From Comamonas sp. (GTDB lineage Bacteria > Pseudomonadota > Gammaproteobacteria > Burkholderiales > Burkholderiaceae_C), in NCBI GenBank assembly GCA_015478895.1, contig JADMKK010000004.1, positions 85,975 to 149,974 on the forward strand: a DNA stretch of 64,000 nt, written 5' to 3'. Every line of letters begins with the position of its first letter. Position 1 is the stretch's first letter. Both the position numbers and the translations under genes were made by a program. Under the pieces are notes generated by a model. The model was given only the letters and a program-made list of their open reading frames with translations. It was not told the DNA's origin and made no database searches. Shown here piece by piece: positions 27,474-36,599 of this stretch.

Positions 27474-28937
27474 TTATTGAAAGGCGACTTCTGCAAAACT
27501 GCGCAGCTTGCGGCTGTGCAGGCGCTGAGTTCCACCTTTTCGCAAAATTTCGATCGCACGCATGCCAATACGTAGATGCTGATCGACCCGTTCCCGGTAG
27601 AAGTGGTTGGCCATGCCGGGGAGTTTGATTTCACCATGCAAAGGCTTGTCGCTGACGCACAGCAAGGTGCCGTAAGGCACACGAAAACGGAAACCGTTGG
27701 CGGCGATGGTGGCGCTTTCCATGTCCAAAGCAATAGCGCGGCTTTGGCTGAAGCGGCGCTGTGGCAGGTTGTCAGGCAGTAGCTCCCAATTGCGGTTGTC
27801 GGTACTGGCGACGGTGCCAGTCCGCAAAATACGCTTGAGATCTTCCTCGGGCAACTGGGCGATGTCTTCGGCTGCCTGGTGCAAGGCCTGCTGAATTTCA
27901 GCCAGCGCTGGCAGGGGCACCCACAAAGGCAGCTCCTCATCCAAGACATGGTCTTCACGCACATAAGCGTGCGCGAGGACATAGTCACCCAGTTGCTGGC
28001 TATTGCGCAGGCCTGCGCAGTGGCCCAGCATCATCCAGGCGTGGGGGCGCAGGACCGCAATGTGGTCGGTGATGGTTTTGGCGTTGGCGGGGCCGACACC
28101 AATGTTCACCATGGTGATGCCATCGGCATCTTTACGGACGAGGTGGTAGGCCGGCATCTGCGGCAAACGTGCGGGAATGCTACCCAGTGCATCAATCTCT
28201 TGGGGCGATAAGCCCGTGCGGCGTGTGACCACATTGCCGGGCTCAATGAAGGCGATGTATTCACTGTCGGGCCTGGCCATTTCTGCGTGCCCCAGGCGCA
28301 CGAAATCATCGATATAAAACTGGTAGTTGGTAAACAGGACAAAGTTCTGAAACCATTCGGCGGCTGTGCCGGTGTAGTGGCGCAGGCGCTGTAGCGAATA
28401 ATCAATGCGTGGCGCCGTAAACAGCGACAGCGGCAGAGCCCCGCCGGGTTGGGGTTGCCAGGTGCCATTGGCAATGCCGTCATCCATGGCGGCCAGATCA
28501 GGCAGATCAAACACTTCACGCATGCGCTGGCGACGCAAGGCATCTAGGGTGCCTTCAATGTGGTCGTTGTCAGCAAACGAAAAGTGCACAGGAATGGGTT
28601 GCTCACTCAGGCCGATTTGAAACTGTATGTCGTGGTTTTGTTGCAGCAACGTCAGCTGCGTGAGCAAGTATTTGGCAAAGAGATCAGGCCGCGTAATGGT
28701 GGTCTCATAGGTGCCCGGATGGTCCAGAAAACCATAAGCCAGGCGGGTATCTGGGCGGCGTACCGTGTGGGCCTGAATGCGCAGCAGTGGATAGAAAGCG
28801 CGCGCTGGGGCGGTCAGTTCATGGCCATCCACATAAGCCTGCATGGCAGTGCGCAGGTGCTGGATTTGTTGGCGGTACAGCGTCTGCAAATGCGCCAAGG
28901 CATCGTGTGCTTCAGAAAAATGGAGTAAAGCGGCCAT
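27474..28937 (-). CDS. amn: AMP nucleosidase
   Basis: A 487-residue enzyme that hydrolyses AMP to adenine and ribose 5-phosphate; length equals the E. coli enzyme (about 484). The N-terminal regulatory domain (RAFYPLLRIQAHTV, FGFLDHPGTYETTITRPDLF-like region) precedes a nucleoside-phosphorylase-type catalytic domain (VNIGVGPANAKTITDHIAVLRPHAWMMLGHCAGLR region, ALDMESATIAANGFRFRVPYG, KLPGMANHFYRERVDQHLRIGMRAIE). It is flanked on the same strand by a c-di-GMP phosphodiesterase/cyclase gene (29 bases upstream) and a diguanylate cyclase gene, an unusual setting for a purine salvage enzyme. Confidence 0.95.
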   Translation of the reverse strand: MAALLHFSEAHDALAHLQTLYRQQIQHLRTAMQAYVDGHELTAPARAFYPLLRIQAHTVRRPDTRLAYGFLDHPGTYETTITRPDLFAKYLLTQLTLLQQNHDIQFQIGLSEQPIPVHFSFADNDHIEGTLDALRRQRMREVFDLPDLAAMDDGIANGTWQPQPGGALPLSLFTAPRIDYSLQRLRHYTGTAAEWFQNFVLFTNYQFYIDDFVRLGHAEMARPDSEYIAFIEPGNVVTRRTGLSPQEIDALGSIPARLPQMPAYHLVRKDADGITMVNIGVGPANAKTITDHIAVLRPHAWMMLGHCAGLRNSQQLGDYVLAHAYVREDHVLDEELPLWVPLPALAEIQQALHQAAEDIAQLPEEDLKRILRTGTVASTDNRNWELLPDNLPQRRFSQSRAIALDMESATIAANGFRFRVPYGTLLCVSDKPLHGEIKLPGMANHFYRERVDQHLRIGMRAIEILRKGGTQRLHSRKLRSFAEVAFQ

Positions 28938-28966
28938 AACAATCTACAGGTTGCAAATAGAAGGCT

Positions 28967-31042
28967 CTATGGTGGCGCACCGACATGACAACGGTGCTGC
29001 TGCCAACACAAAGCGTCTTCGGAGGCCATGGGCCGAGAGAGGTAGTAACCTTGTATCAGATCGCAACCCATTTCTTTCAATAAATCCCACTGCGCCTGGG
29101 TTTCTACCCCTTCTGCCACCGTGCGCAGATTGAGGCTGCGGTTCATCTCAATAATCGCTTTGATGAGGCTGACGCTGTCGGCATCTTGCGGGGTGTCTTT
29201 CACGAAAGAGCGGTCAATCTTGACTTTGTCCAATGGATACCGCTTTAAGTAAGCCAGCGAAGAATAGCCGGTTCCAAAGTCATCAATAGACAGGCGAACC
29301 CCCAAGGCTTTCAAAGATTTCAACGTTTCCAGCACCCGCTCGGACTGCTTCATCAGCGTGGTTTCGGTCAGCTCAATTTCCAGCCACTGCGGGCCGACTT
29401 CGGTGGCGGCAAGAAGGCGCTGTACTTCATCGACCAAATTGTTTTGGTTAAATTCACCCGCAGACATATTGACCGAGACGGATACGGGTGGCAGCCCTGC
29501 ATGACGCCAGGCTTGCAATTGCTTGCAGGCTGCACGCATGACCCAGCGGTCTAACAAGGAAATCAGGCCGCGAGACTCTGCAAACGCAATAAATTCTCCG
29601 GGTTGCAGCAAGCCGCGTTCTGGGTGCTGCCAGCGCACCAGTGCTTCAAAACTCTCCAGCCGATTGGTCTTTAAGTTCCACAGCGGTTGATAGTGCAGCA
29701 GCAGGCCCTGGTCTTTTTCTACGGCTTCGCGCAGCAACTGGTCTTGCGCCAGTAAGCGGCTGGGACGCACGGCCATGTGCGTACCGTAAAACTGGTGGCT
29801 GCCTTGCCCTTGGTCTTTGGCGCTCTCCATCGCCGCGCTGGCGTTGAGCATCAGCTCTTGCGCCGTGGTCCCATCTTCAGGAAAAACGCTCACACCGATG
29901 GAAGCCGCTACGCTAATGATGCCGCCTTGCGTGGCGTAGGGCTTGCGCAAGGCAAACCGGATTTCGCGCAGCATGCAATCGGGCTGGCAGGCGGTCAGTG
30001 GAGACGCCAGCACCACGACAAACTCATCCCCAGCCAAACGCGCCACGATGTCATCGGGATGGACTTTGCTGCGCAGACGGCGAGCCACCTGGATCAGCAG
30101 TGCGTCTCCGGCATCGTGGCCTAAAGAGTCGTTGACATCTTTAAAACGATCCATGTCCACGTACAGCAGCACCAGATGCTGCTGCTGTTTTTCAGCAACC
30201 AGCAAGGCTGTGTGCAACTGTCTTGCCAGACCCTGGCGGTTCGGCAGGCGAGTGAGGGAGTCGTTGTAGGCCAGAAAGTCGGCCTCGGCCTCACTGCGTT
30301 TGCGCGCGGTGATATCACGCAGCACCATCATGCGGTAGTGCCCACCGTTCTCAGGCATGCACGAGACGGTCACTTCCACATCCAGCTCCTGACCGTCGTG
30401 GTGCAGCAGCCGCGATTCTTGGGGATTTTGCGTGCCTGCTGTCAGGTAAGTTTGTGCCTGGCCACGCAAGACATGGGGTAGCAATTGCAAGACAGGTTTG
30501 TCCTGCAATTGGCTCAGCGGGTAGCCGGTGAGTGCCAATGCGGCCGGGTTGGCATCAAAAATACGATCTTGGCGAAAGAAGATGATGGCTTCACTGGTCG
30601 CATGCGCAAACATGAACATGCGGGTGTCCGCATCCCGCACCATTTGCATGGCATCGACGTAGCTCAAGTTCTGCAGCGCAGTGACCACCACGGCCTTCAT
30701 CTGACCCTGTTGCATATGGGCAACCAGCTGGGTGGGGATTGGCTGCTGGCCGCCAAAGAGCAATGGTGTTTGCAGACTGCTGCCGTGTACTTTACTGTCA
30801 GCGAGGCGATTCAGCTCGCACTTCCAGTCGTTCCACGCGCAAGCCGGCAGGTAGTTTTGCGGTGCTTTGCCTACCAGCTCTTCGGTGGACATGTCCAGCA
30901 GCTTGGCATAAGCGGCGGTGGCCCACAGGCAGCGACCGCTGGGCCAATCCAGGTAAGCCATGGGGCTGCCTGTGGCCGAGGCTACGGCGAACAGGGCATC
31001 TTCTTGGTGAGCATCCAGCGGTGAAGGCAACGAGACGTTCAT
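28967..31042 (-). CDS. PAS-GGDEF-EAL c-di-GMP signalling protein
   Basis: A 691-residue soluble protein. Two PAS-like sensor regions (~20-120 and ~135-255, the second with a PAC-type end MVLRDITARKRSEAE) precede a GGDEF domain (~260-425) and an EAL domain (~435-690). The cyclase motif reads AGDEF rather than GGDEF, and no RxxD site is present. The EAL half looks active: FEALVRWQHP, SVNMSAGEF, ELTETTLM, IDDFGTGYSSLAYLK, KIDRSFV and VAEGVET. It is likely mainly a phosphodiesterase, possibly GTP-modulated (inference). It starts an apparent operon with AMP nucleosidase and a second GGDEF gene. Confidence 0.92.
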   Translation of the reverse strand: MNVSLPSPLDAHQEDALFAVASATGSPMAYLDWPSGRCLWATAAYAKLLDMSTEELVGKAPQNYLPACAWNDWKCELNRLADSKVHGSSLQTPLLFGGQQPIPTQLVAHMQQGQMKAVVVTALQNLSYVDAMQMVRDADTRMFMFAHATSEAIIFFRQDRIFDANPAALALTGYPLSQLQDKPVLQLLPHVLRGQAQTYLTAGTQNPQESRLLHHDGQELDVEVTVSCMPENGGHYRMMVLRDITARKRSEAEADFLAYNDSLTRLPNRQGLARQLHTALLVAEKQQQHLVLLYVDMDRFKDVNDSLGHDAGDALLIQVARRLRSKVHPDDIVARLAGDEFVVVLASPLTACQPDCMLREIRFALRKPYATQGGIISVAASIGVSVFPEDGTTAQELMLNASAAMESAKDQGQGSHQFYGTHMAVRPSRLLAQDQLLREAVEKDQGLLLHYQPLWNLKTNRLESFEALVRWQHPERGLLQPGEFIAFAESRGLISLLDRWVMRAACKQLQAWRHAGLPPVSVSVNMSAGEFNQNNLVDEVQRLLAATEVGPQWLEIELTETTLMKQSERVLETLKSLKALGVRLSIDDFGTGYSSLAYLKRYPLDKVKIDRSFVKDTPQDADSVSLIKAIIEMNRSLNLRTVAEGVETQAQWDLLKEMGCDLIQGYYLSRPMASEDALCWQQHRCHVGAPP

Positions 31043-31424
31043 ATGTACACCGGTAAGGCGCAGAGGGGCAGAGGGGCAAAGGAGCCGACCGATCAGCGAT
31101 CAGGCAGCGAAAAAAAGGGGCCGGTCATCCCCAACCTATAAGCAGTTGCAGCAGCGCTTCATCTTTGCGTTCTCCTCGGTTTTCAAGCGCAACACAGGTC
31201 TAGGCTATTGCGCTAGGGCGAGTGTTAGCCAGCGCGGTTACGCAAGACAATCTATCTGTGCACGACCTTTGCGATAAGGCAAAATTGGTACCGCTTTTGA
31301 TAAATATGAGAGCGGTACGCCATTGCTATCATTGGTTATCCAATACATAAGATGCGGAAAGCCTTGAAGTATCAGGGCTGACAGCTATAGTTTTGTTTAG
31401 CATTTTTAAAAATCGTTATTTGCC
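31043..31424. other. Intergenic gap of 382 bases between divergent genes
   Basis: This stretch holds the upstream regions of the leftward PAS-GGDEF-EAL gene and of rightward dtd. I see no convincing open frame or RNA. The right part is AT-rich and contains one copy of the dispersed intergenic repeat near 31351-31400. Confidence 0.6.
31351..31400 (-). repeat. Degenerate intergenic repeat, copy 3
   Basis: On the minus strand it reads AACTATAGCTGTCAGCCCTG, then ATACTTCAAGGCTTTCC: the GATAGCT-type left half and AGGCTT right half of the dispersed family. Confidence 0.45.
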
Positions 31425-31883
31425 ATGATCACTGTCTTACAGCGCGTTGCGCATGCCCGGGTCGAAATTGCAGGCCAGGTGGCCGGCCAGATTGAACAAG
31501 GATTGCTCATGCTGGTGTGCGCCGAGCAGTGCGACACCGAAAAAGAGGCGGACAAGCTGCTGGCCAAAATTTTGAAGCTGCGCATCTTCAGCGACGAGGC
31601 AGGCAAGATGAACCGCAGCGTGCAGGATGTGGGCGGCGGGCTGCTCATCGTCAGCCAGTTCACCCTGGCGGCGGATACCAGCAGCGGCAACCGCCCCAGC
31701 TTTACGCAGGCGGCCAAGGCCGATGAAGGCCGGCGACTGTATGACTATGTGGTGGCGCAGGCCCGCGCTTTGCACACGGCAGGGATCGTGCAGACGGGGC
31801 AATTCGGTGCGGACATGCAGGTACACCTGCTCAACGATGGCCCGGTGACCATTCCCATGCGCATTGCCCCGGCGGTCGTCTGA
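31425..31883 (+). CDS. dtd: D-aminoacyl-tRNA deacylase
   Basis: A 152-residue DTD enzyme that removes D-amino acids mistakenly loaded on tRNA. The two active-site motifs of the dimer are intact: [17 protein letters not shown] (the SQFTL motif) and [11 protein letters not shown] (the NxGPVT motif). It starts [15 protein letters not shown], the standard family N-terminus. It ends 48 bases before the SAH riboswitch that leads ahcY. Confidence 0.96.
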   Translation: MITVLQRVAHARVEIAGQVAGQIEQGLLMLVCAEQCDTEKEADKLLAKILKLRIFSDEAGKMNRSVQDVGGGLLIVSQFTLAADTSSGNRPSFTQAAKADEGRRLYDYVVAQARALHTAGIVQTGQFGADMQVHLLNDGPVTIPMRIAPAVV

Positions 31884-31915
31884 ATCGAGCAAAGCCTCAG
31901 GGGCTCGATTACAAT
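31883..31915 (+). promoter_or_regulatory. Palindrome overlapping a -10-like element ahead of the SAH riboswitch
   Basis: An 8-bp inverted repeat (AATCGAGC / GCTCGATT, 12 bases apart) at 31883-31910 runs directly into TACAAT at 31910-31915, a plausible -10 hexamer about 15 bases before the riboswitch. No good -35 is seen. The repeat could be an operator or a weak terminator of dtd. Confidence 0.4.
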
Positions 31916-31930
31916 CTGCCCCTCTTTTCC

Positions 31931-32034
31931 TTCCGAGGAGCGTTGCAGCGTCACCCAGTCAGCGGTGCGTGAGGCTCGGAAGGTTGGGCAGGCCGCTCTT
32001 TCGCAGTGGTCGGGCCTTTAGGCAACGACGCTCA
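31931..32034 (+). ncRNA. S-adenosylhomocysteine (SAH) riboswitch
   Basis: The conserved SAH-riboswitch layout is present: CCGAGGAGCGTTGCA at the 5' side, the returning strand GAGGCTCGGAAG about 30 bases later, and the distal CAACGACGCTC that pairs with GAGCGTTG to form the pseudoknot-type core. Its position in front of ahcY is the canonical location in betaproteobacteria. Binding of SAH is expected to raise expression of the hydrolase that removes it. Confidence 0.92.
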
Positions 32035-32119
32035 CCCACGCTTTCTGTGCGGTGAGGCCTGTCAGCCCCAAATCCCCCAGAACGTGGTTTTTTCAAGTTG
32101 TCTTCCGCACGGAGAAACC

Positions 32120-33535
32120 ATGAGCAATACACACGATCGCGCAATCACCGACATCTCTTTGGCCGACTGGGGCCGCAAAGAAATCCGCATTGCCGAAACC
32201 GAAATGCCCGGCCTGATGGCCATTCGCGAAGAGTTCGCCGCCGCCCAGCCCCTGAAGGGCGCGCGCATCACCGGCTCGCTGCACATGACCATTCAAACGG
32301 CCGTGCTGATCGAGACTTTGAAAGACCTGGGCGCTGAAGTGCGCTGGGCGTCGTGCAACATCTTCTCCACCCAGGACCACGCTGCTGCGGCGATTGCCGC
32401 GACTGGCACGCCCGTGTTCGCGATCAAGGGCGAGTCGCTCAAGGACTACTGGGATTACACCCACAACATCTTTGAATTCGGCGCCAAGGGCGAAGCAGGC
32501 GAAGGCCCCAACATGATTCTGGACGATGGCGGTGACGCCACCGTGCTGCTGCATCTGGGCCAAAAAGCTGAAAAAGACATCTCCGTGCTGGCCAACCCCG
32601 GCAGCGAAGAAGAAAAAATCATGTTCGCGGCCATCAAGGCCAAGCTGGCGATCGATTCCACTTGGTACACCCGCAAGTCGGCCGAAATCCTTGGCGTGAC
32701 CGAAGAAACCACCACCGGCGTGCACCGTTTGAACGAAATGTCCGCCAAGGGCACGTTGCTCTTCCGCGCCATCAACGTGAACGACTCGGTGACCAAGAGC
32801 AAGTTCGACAACCTGTACGGCTGCCGCGAATCGCTGGTCGATGGCATCAAGCGCGCCACCGACGTAATGATCGCCGGCAAGGTCGCTGTGGTGGCTGGCT
32901 ACGGTGACGTGGGCAAGGGCTGCGCACAGGCACTGAGCGCTTTGCGCGCCCAGGTGTGGGTGACGGAAGTCGACCCCATCAACGCCCTGCAAGCTGCCAT
33001 GGAAGGCTACAAGGTCGTGACCATGGAATATGCCGCCGACAAGTGCGACATCTTTGTGACCACCACCGGCAACAAGGACATCATTCGCCACGAGCACATG
33101 CTGGCCATGAAGGACCAGGCCATCGTCTGCAACATCGGTCACTTCGACAACGAAATCGACGTGGCCTCTATCGAGCAGTACAAGTGGGAAGAGGTCAAGC
33201 CCCAGGTCGACCAGATCGAATTCCCTGACGGCAAGAAGATCACCCTGCTGGCCAAGGGCCGCCTGGTGAACCTGGGTTGCGCCACGGGCCATCCTTCGTT
33301 CGTGATGAGCGCCTCGTTTGCCAACCAGACCATCGCCCAGATCGAGCTGTTCACACGCCCTGAAGCCTACGAAGTGGGCAAGGTCTACGTGCTGCCCAAG
33401 CTGCTGGACGAGAAGGTGGCCCGCCTGCACCTGAAGAAGGTGGGTGCCATGCTGACCGAGCTGACCGATGCGCAAGCCGCGTACATCGGTGTGAAAAAAG
33501 AAGGCCCTTACAAGCCGGAAACTTACCGCTACTAA
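32120..33535 (+). CDS. ahcY: S-adenosyl-L-homocysteine hydrolase (adenosylhomocysteinase)
   Basis: A 471-residue NAD-dependent enzyme that splits SAH into adenosine and homocysteine, clearing the product inhibitor of methyltransferases. Characteristic segments include [19 protein letters not shown], the substrate-domain [11 protein letters not shown], the NAD-binding [23 protein letters not shown] and the C-terminal KPETYRY needed for the neighbouring subunit's NAD site. The ATG at 32120 follows GGAGA; the open frame extends upstream only through the riboswitch. First gene of an apparent methyl-cycle operon with tlyA-like and metF genes. Confidence 0.97.
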   Translation: MSNTHDRAITDISLADWGRKEIRIAETEMPGLMAIREEFAAAQPLKGARITGSLHMTIQTAVLIETLKDLGAEVRWASCNIFSTQDHAAAAIAATGTPVFAIKGESLKDYWDYTHNIFEFGAKGEAGEGPNMILDDGGDATVLLHLGQKAEKDISVLANPGSEEEKIMFAAIKAKLAIDSTWYTRKSAEILGVTEETTTGVHRLNEMSAKGTLLFRAINVNDSVTKSKFDNLYGCRESLVDGIKRATDVMIAGKVAVVAGYGDVGKGCAQALSALRAQVWVTEVDPINALQAAMEGYKVVTMEYAADKCDIFVTTTGNKDIIRHEHMLAMKDQAIVCNIGHFDNEIDVASIEQYKWEEVKPQVDQIEFPDGKKITLLAKGRLVNLGCATGHPSFVMSASFANQTIAQIELFTRPEAYEVGKVYVLPKLLDEKVARLHLKKVGAMLTELTDAQAAYIGVKKEGPYKPETYRY

Positions 33536-33580
33536 TCTGTAGTGGCGCAAAGCGGTGGCGGGTGCTGCCGCTTTGCAAGC

Positions 33581-33635
33581 TCTAGTTTTTGATAGCTGGT
33601 AGCCCTAGTGAAACAAGGGCTAGAGCCTTATTTGA
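33581..33635 (+). repeat. Degenerate intergenic repeat, copy 4
   Basis: Contains TTTTTGATAGCTGGTAGCCC and, after a short gap, AAGGGCTAGAGCC; the AGCCCT/AGGGCT pair can fold into a hairpin. Family member lying between ahcY and the tlyA-like gene. Confidence 0.5.
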
Positions 33636-33657
33636 GTGAATAAAAGGAAACTACGCC

Positions 33658-34830
33658 ATGCGCGCAGATGTATTTTTGGTGGACAACGGGCATGCCACCA
33701 CCCGTTCGCAGGCCCAGCGCCTGATTGCTGCGGGCGTAGAGTGGCGGCTGACGCCCCTGGCTCCGTGGAAAAAAGTGGCAAAGAACGGCGACGATATCCC
33801 CGCTGGGGCTGAGCTGAAATTGCTCGACGATGCGGAAGTCAAATTCATCTCCCGTGGTGGTTTGAAGCTGGAAGGCGCATTGGCCGCTACCGGCCTGAAG
33901 GTCGATGGTTTGCGCTGTCTGGACGTGGGCCAGAGCACGGGCGGCTTTACGGACTGCCTGCTCAAGCACGGTGCAGGCCAGGTGATTGGCGTGGACGTGG
34001 GCCAGGGCCAATTGCACGACAGCCTGCGCGGCGACGTGCGGGTGATTTGTGTGGAAGGGCTGAACGCCCGTTTCATGACCGCAGAAACGCTGGAAGATGC
34101 CTGCGAAGAAGTCATTTCTGAGCGCTGGGAAGAGGAAGAAGACAACGACACCTTGCCCCAGGCGCCGTATGCGTGGATGCGCAACGGCGGCCAGGTCGAC
34201 GATGAATACGACGACAGCCGTGACGTCAAAGACAAAGACATCGAAGCCTTCAAGGCCGAGCGTGCAGCCAAAATCAAGGCCCGTGAGGAAGGCACCATTC
34301 CCACCGAGCGCCGCCGCAAGGCCGAGTACGCCGATGTCAACATCACGCCCGCGTTTGACTTTGTCACCGGTGATGTGTCCTTCATCTCCTTGACGCTCGT
34401 GTTGCCCGCCGTGGTGCGCCTGCTCAAGCCCCACGGCCAGCTGCTGATGCTGGTCAAGCCCCAGTTTGAGCTGCAACCCGGCCAGGTCGGCAAAGGCGGC
34501 ATCGTGCGCGATCCGGCCTTGTTCCAGGAAGTCGAAACCCGCGTGCGCACTTGCCTGGCCGAGCTGGGCCTGGAAGTGAAGGCGTGGATGGACTCCGCCA
34601 TTGAAGGCGGCGACGGCAACCACGAGTTCTTTGTGCACGCCGTGCAAGGTGCGGAGATCAAGCATCTGGACCAGCCCCTGCCGGACATGCCAGCTGCCTC
34701 GGCCGCCAAGCGCGTGTCGCGCACGGTGCTGCGCGAGCTCAAGCGCATTGATGTGATTGACGACGAAGACGATGGCTACAACGTGCCGGGCCCTGCGCGC
34801 CCCAAGCGCAAGCACGTCAACAGCAAATAA
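33658..34830 (+). CDS. TlyA-family S4-domain / FtsJ-like rRNA methyltransferase
   Basis: A 390-residue protein: an S4 RNA-binding domain at residues ~1-60 (MRADVFLVDNGHATTRSQAQRLI), the SRGGLKLEGAL linker, and a Rossmann methyltransferase with the SAM motif CLDVGQSTGGFTDCLLKHGA and later FVTGDVSFISLTLVLPA and LVKPQFEL. TlyA proteins methylate rRNA 2'-hydroxyls. TlyA is usually about 250-270 residues; the excess here is a charged insertion (~residues 140-225, rich in E, D, K) between core motifs plus a C-terminal tail. The ATG has an AAAAGGAAA site. Placement between ahcY and metF fits a SAM-consuming enzyme. Confidence 0.85.
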   Translation: MRADVFLVDNGHATTRSQAQRLIAAGVEWRLTPLAPWKKVAKNGDDIPAGAELKLLDDAEVKFISRGGLKLEGALAATGLKVDGLRCLDVGQSTGGFTDCLLKHGAGQVIGVDVGQGQLHDSLRGDVRVICVEGLNARFMTAETLEDACEEVISERWEEEEDNDTLPQAPYAWMRNGGQVDDEYDDSRDVKDKDIEAFKAERAAKIKAREEGTIPTERRRKAEYADVNITPAFDFVTGDVSFISLTLVLPAVVRLLKPHGQLLMLVKPQFELQPGQVGKGGIVRDPALFQEVETRVRTCLAELGLEVKAWMDSAIEGGDGNHEFFVHAVQGAEIKHLDQPLPDMPAASAAKRVSRTVLRELKRIDVIDDEDDGYNVPGPARPKRKHVNSK

Positions 34831-34999
34831 GCCCTGTGGGCCCGCAGCGCCCACCTGTGCGGTGGCTGCGCTGCGCCCTTGCAGAGTGGTGATTGAAAAA
34901 TTGGATCTATTGGATCTCAGGGGGCGTGCTGCGCACTGCCGTGTCTGCGGGCCCCCGCCGTGACAACCAGCAGCCTGCCAGGAGGGCAGGCGAGGAGTG

Positions 35000-35851
35000 A
35001 TGACCGTGGCCAACGCAGCAAACAGCAGCTTCCCCATCAGCTTTGAATTTTTCCCCACCAAAACAGCCGAAGGTGCGGCCAAGCACGTGCAGGTACGCCA
35101 GGCGCTGTATGCGCGCAAGCCCGAGTTCTGCTCGGTGACCTATGGCGCAGGGGGCTCGACGCAAGTCGGCACCTTCAGCATGGTGCGCGACATTCAAAGC
35201 GAGGGCATGCAGGCTGCTTCGCACTTTTCGTGTGTGGGTGCGACCAGTGCCAAGGTGCGCGAAGAGTTGCAAGAGCTCAAAGACATGGGTGTGAAACGCA
35301 TCGTGGCCTTGCGCGGCGATTTGCCCAGCGGCTATGGCTTGGGGGGTGAATTTCATTACGCTAGCGACTTGGTGGCTTTCATTCGCCAGGAGTTTGGCGA
35401 CTGGTTCCATATTGAGGTCGCGGCCTACCCGGAGACCCATCCACAAGCCAAATCTCCGGAGGCCGATCTGAGAGCTTTTGCAACAAAAATCCAGTCGGGT
35501 GCGGATACCGGAATCACCCAATACTTCTACAATGCGGACGCCTATTTCCGTTTTGTTGAAGGGATTCAAGCACTTGGCGTGTCAGCGCCAGTAGTACCGG
35601 GTATCATGCCGATCCTCAATTCCTCTCAGCTCATGCGCTTTTCCGACGCGACGGGCGCTGAGATTCCCCGCTGGATCCGCCTGCGCCTGCAGGCCTACGG
35701 GGACGACGTGACGTCGATCCGAGCCTTCGGCATGGACGTCGTCACTCGCTTGTGTGAGCAGCTGCGCGATCAAGGCGCACCTGGCTTGCATTTTTATACG
35801 ATGAACCAGAGCGCAGCTACATTGGAGCTTTGCGACCGACTGGGCCTGTAA
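35000..35851 (+). CDS. metF: 5,10-methylenetetrahydrofolate reductase
   Basis: A 283-residue FAD-dependent TIM-barrel enzyme producing 5-methyl-THF for methionine synthesis. Signatures are SFEFFPTKTAEG (with the catalytic Glu), FCSVTYGAGGSTQ, HFSCVGAT, RIVALRGDLP and GITQYFYNADAYFRF. The ATG at 35000 follows GAGGAG at short spacing; a GTG codon directly upstream is a possible alternative start. The 169-base gap from the tlyA-like gene contains GC-rich hairpins and a duplicated TTGGATCT, but no separate gene. Confidence 0.95.
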   Translation: MTVANAANSSFPISFEFFPTKTAEGAAKHVQVRQALYARKPEFCSVTYGAGGSTQVGTFSMVRDIQSEGMQAASHFSCVGATSAKVREELQELKDMGVKRIVALRGDLPSGYGLGGEFHYASDLVAFIRQEFGDWFHIEVAAYPETHPQAKSPEADLRAFATKIQSGADTGITQYFYNADAYFRFVEGIQALGVSAPVVPGIMPILNSSQLMRFSDATGAEIPRWIRLRLQAYGDDVTSIRAFGMDVVTRLCEQLRDQGAPGLHFYTMNQSAATLELCDRLGL

Positions 35852-35923
35852 ACGGCCTCAATTTACGGTGCAAGCCCTGTAGCGGGTGAACTTTCACACG
35901 CTCGCCGTTATAAGGGTTTGACC

Positions 35924-36565
35924 ATGCCTGCACTTACGTGCCCGACTGATTCCACCAGTGTTTCTCAACCTGCGCGCCGCAGCTTGGTGCTGCCTGGCGC
36001 TGCCGTACTGCTGGCATCCGTATTGAGCGCGTGTGCGCCGTTGTCCACCTCCACCGATGGCGCTATCGCCACCAACGTCCCCAAAACTTCCTCGTCCAAA
36101 GGGGCGGTAAATCCTTCATCGGCCACCTTGGCGCGCGTAGCACCTGCCGTGCCGCGCTTCCGTGACCCGATGGCTGCATTGCAAGATGAACTGACCGAAC
36201 AAGCGCCCTTGCCGGAAGTCGAGCAGCAAGGTGTGGCCTCTTGGTATGGCCCCGGTTTTCATGGTCGCAAAACCGCCAATGGCGAGCGCTACAACCAGTA
36301 CGATTTGACGGCAGCCCACCCCAAGTTCGCCTTTGGCACCCAACTGTGTGTGCGCAATGCCGCCAACGGCAAAACTGTGATGGTGCGCGTGAATGACCGC
36401 GGCCCGTTTGTGAAAAATCGCGTGATCGATTTGAGCAAAGCCGCTGCGGAAGAAATTGGCATGCTCGGCAAGGGCATCAAAAAAGTCGAAATCTACAAGC
36501 TCCAGGCGGACGATGAAGACTGCCCACAAGCACTGCAAGACGTGGTGCTGCAAGCACGCAACTAA
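35924..36565 (+). CDS. rlpA: Septal ring lytic transglycosylase RlpA-type lipoprotein
   Basis: A 213-residue lipoprotein with signal and lipobox (LASVLSAC) and a low-complexity linker, then a double-psi beta-barrel domain: GVASWYGPGFHGRKTANGE, YDLTAAHPKFAFGT and the catalytic-site RVNDRGPFVKNRVIDLSKAA. RlpA cleaves denuded peptidoglycan glycans. The SPOR domain found in E. coli RlpA is absent, as in many short homologues. The ATG at 35924 follows TAAGGG. Confidence 0.9.
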   Translation: MPALTCPTDSTSVSQPARRSLVLPGAAVLLASVLSACAPLSTSTDGAIATNVPKTSSSKGAVNPSSATLARVAPAVPRFRDPMAALQDELTEQAPLPEVEQQGVASWYGPGFHGRKTANGERYNQYDLTAAHPKFAFGTQLCVRNAANGKTVMVRVNDRGPFVKNRVIDLSKAAAEEIGMLGKGIKKVEIYKLQADDEDCPQALQDVVLQARN

Positions 36566-36599
36566 CGGAGAGCGACCACAAGCAGGGCTGCTGCTCAAC

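Noticed and set aside
32093-33550. 485-codon open frame antisense to ahcY
   Set aside because: A shadow of the strongly biased ahcY codons; no start signal and no family resemblance.
33541-33580. GC hairpin after ahcY as a terminator
   Set aside because: GCAAAGCGG/CCGCTTTGC can pair, but no T run follows, and the next gene is likely part of the same operon.
33628-35118. 496-codon frame antisense to the tlyA-like gene and metF start
   Set aside because: It spans two real genes and the gap between them; composition is typical of antisense shadows.
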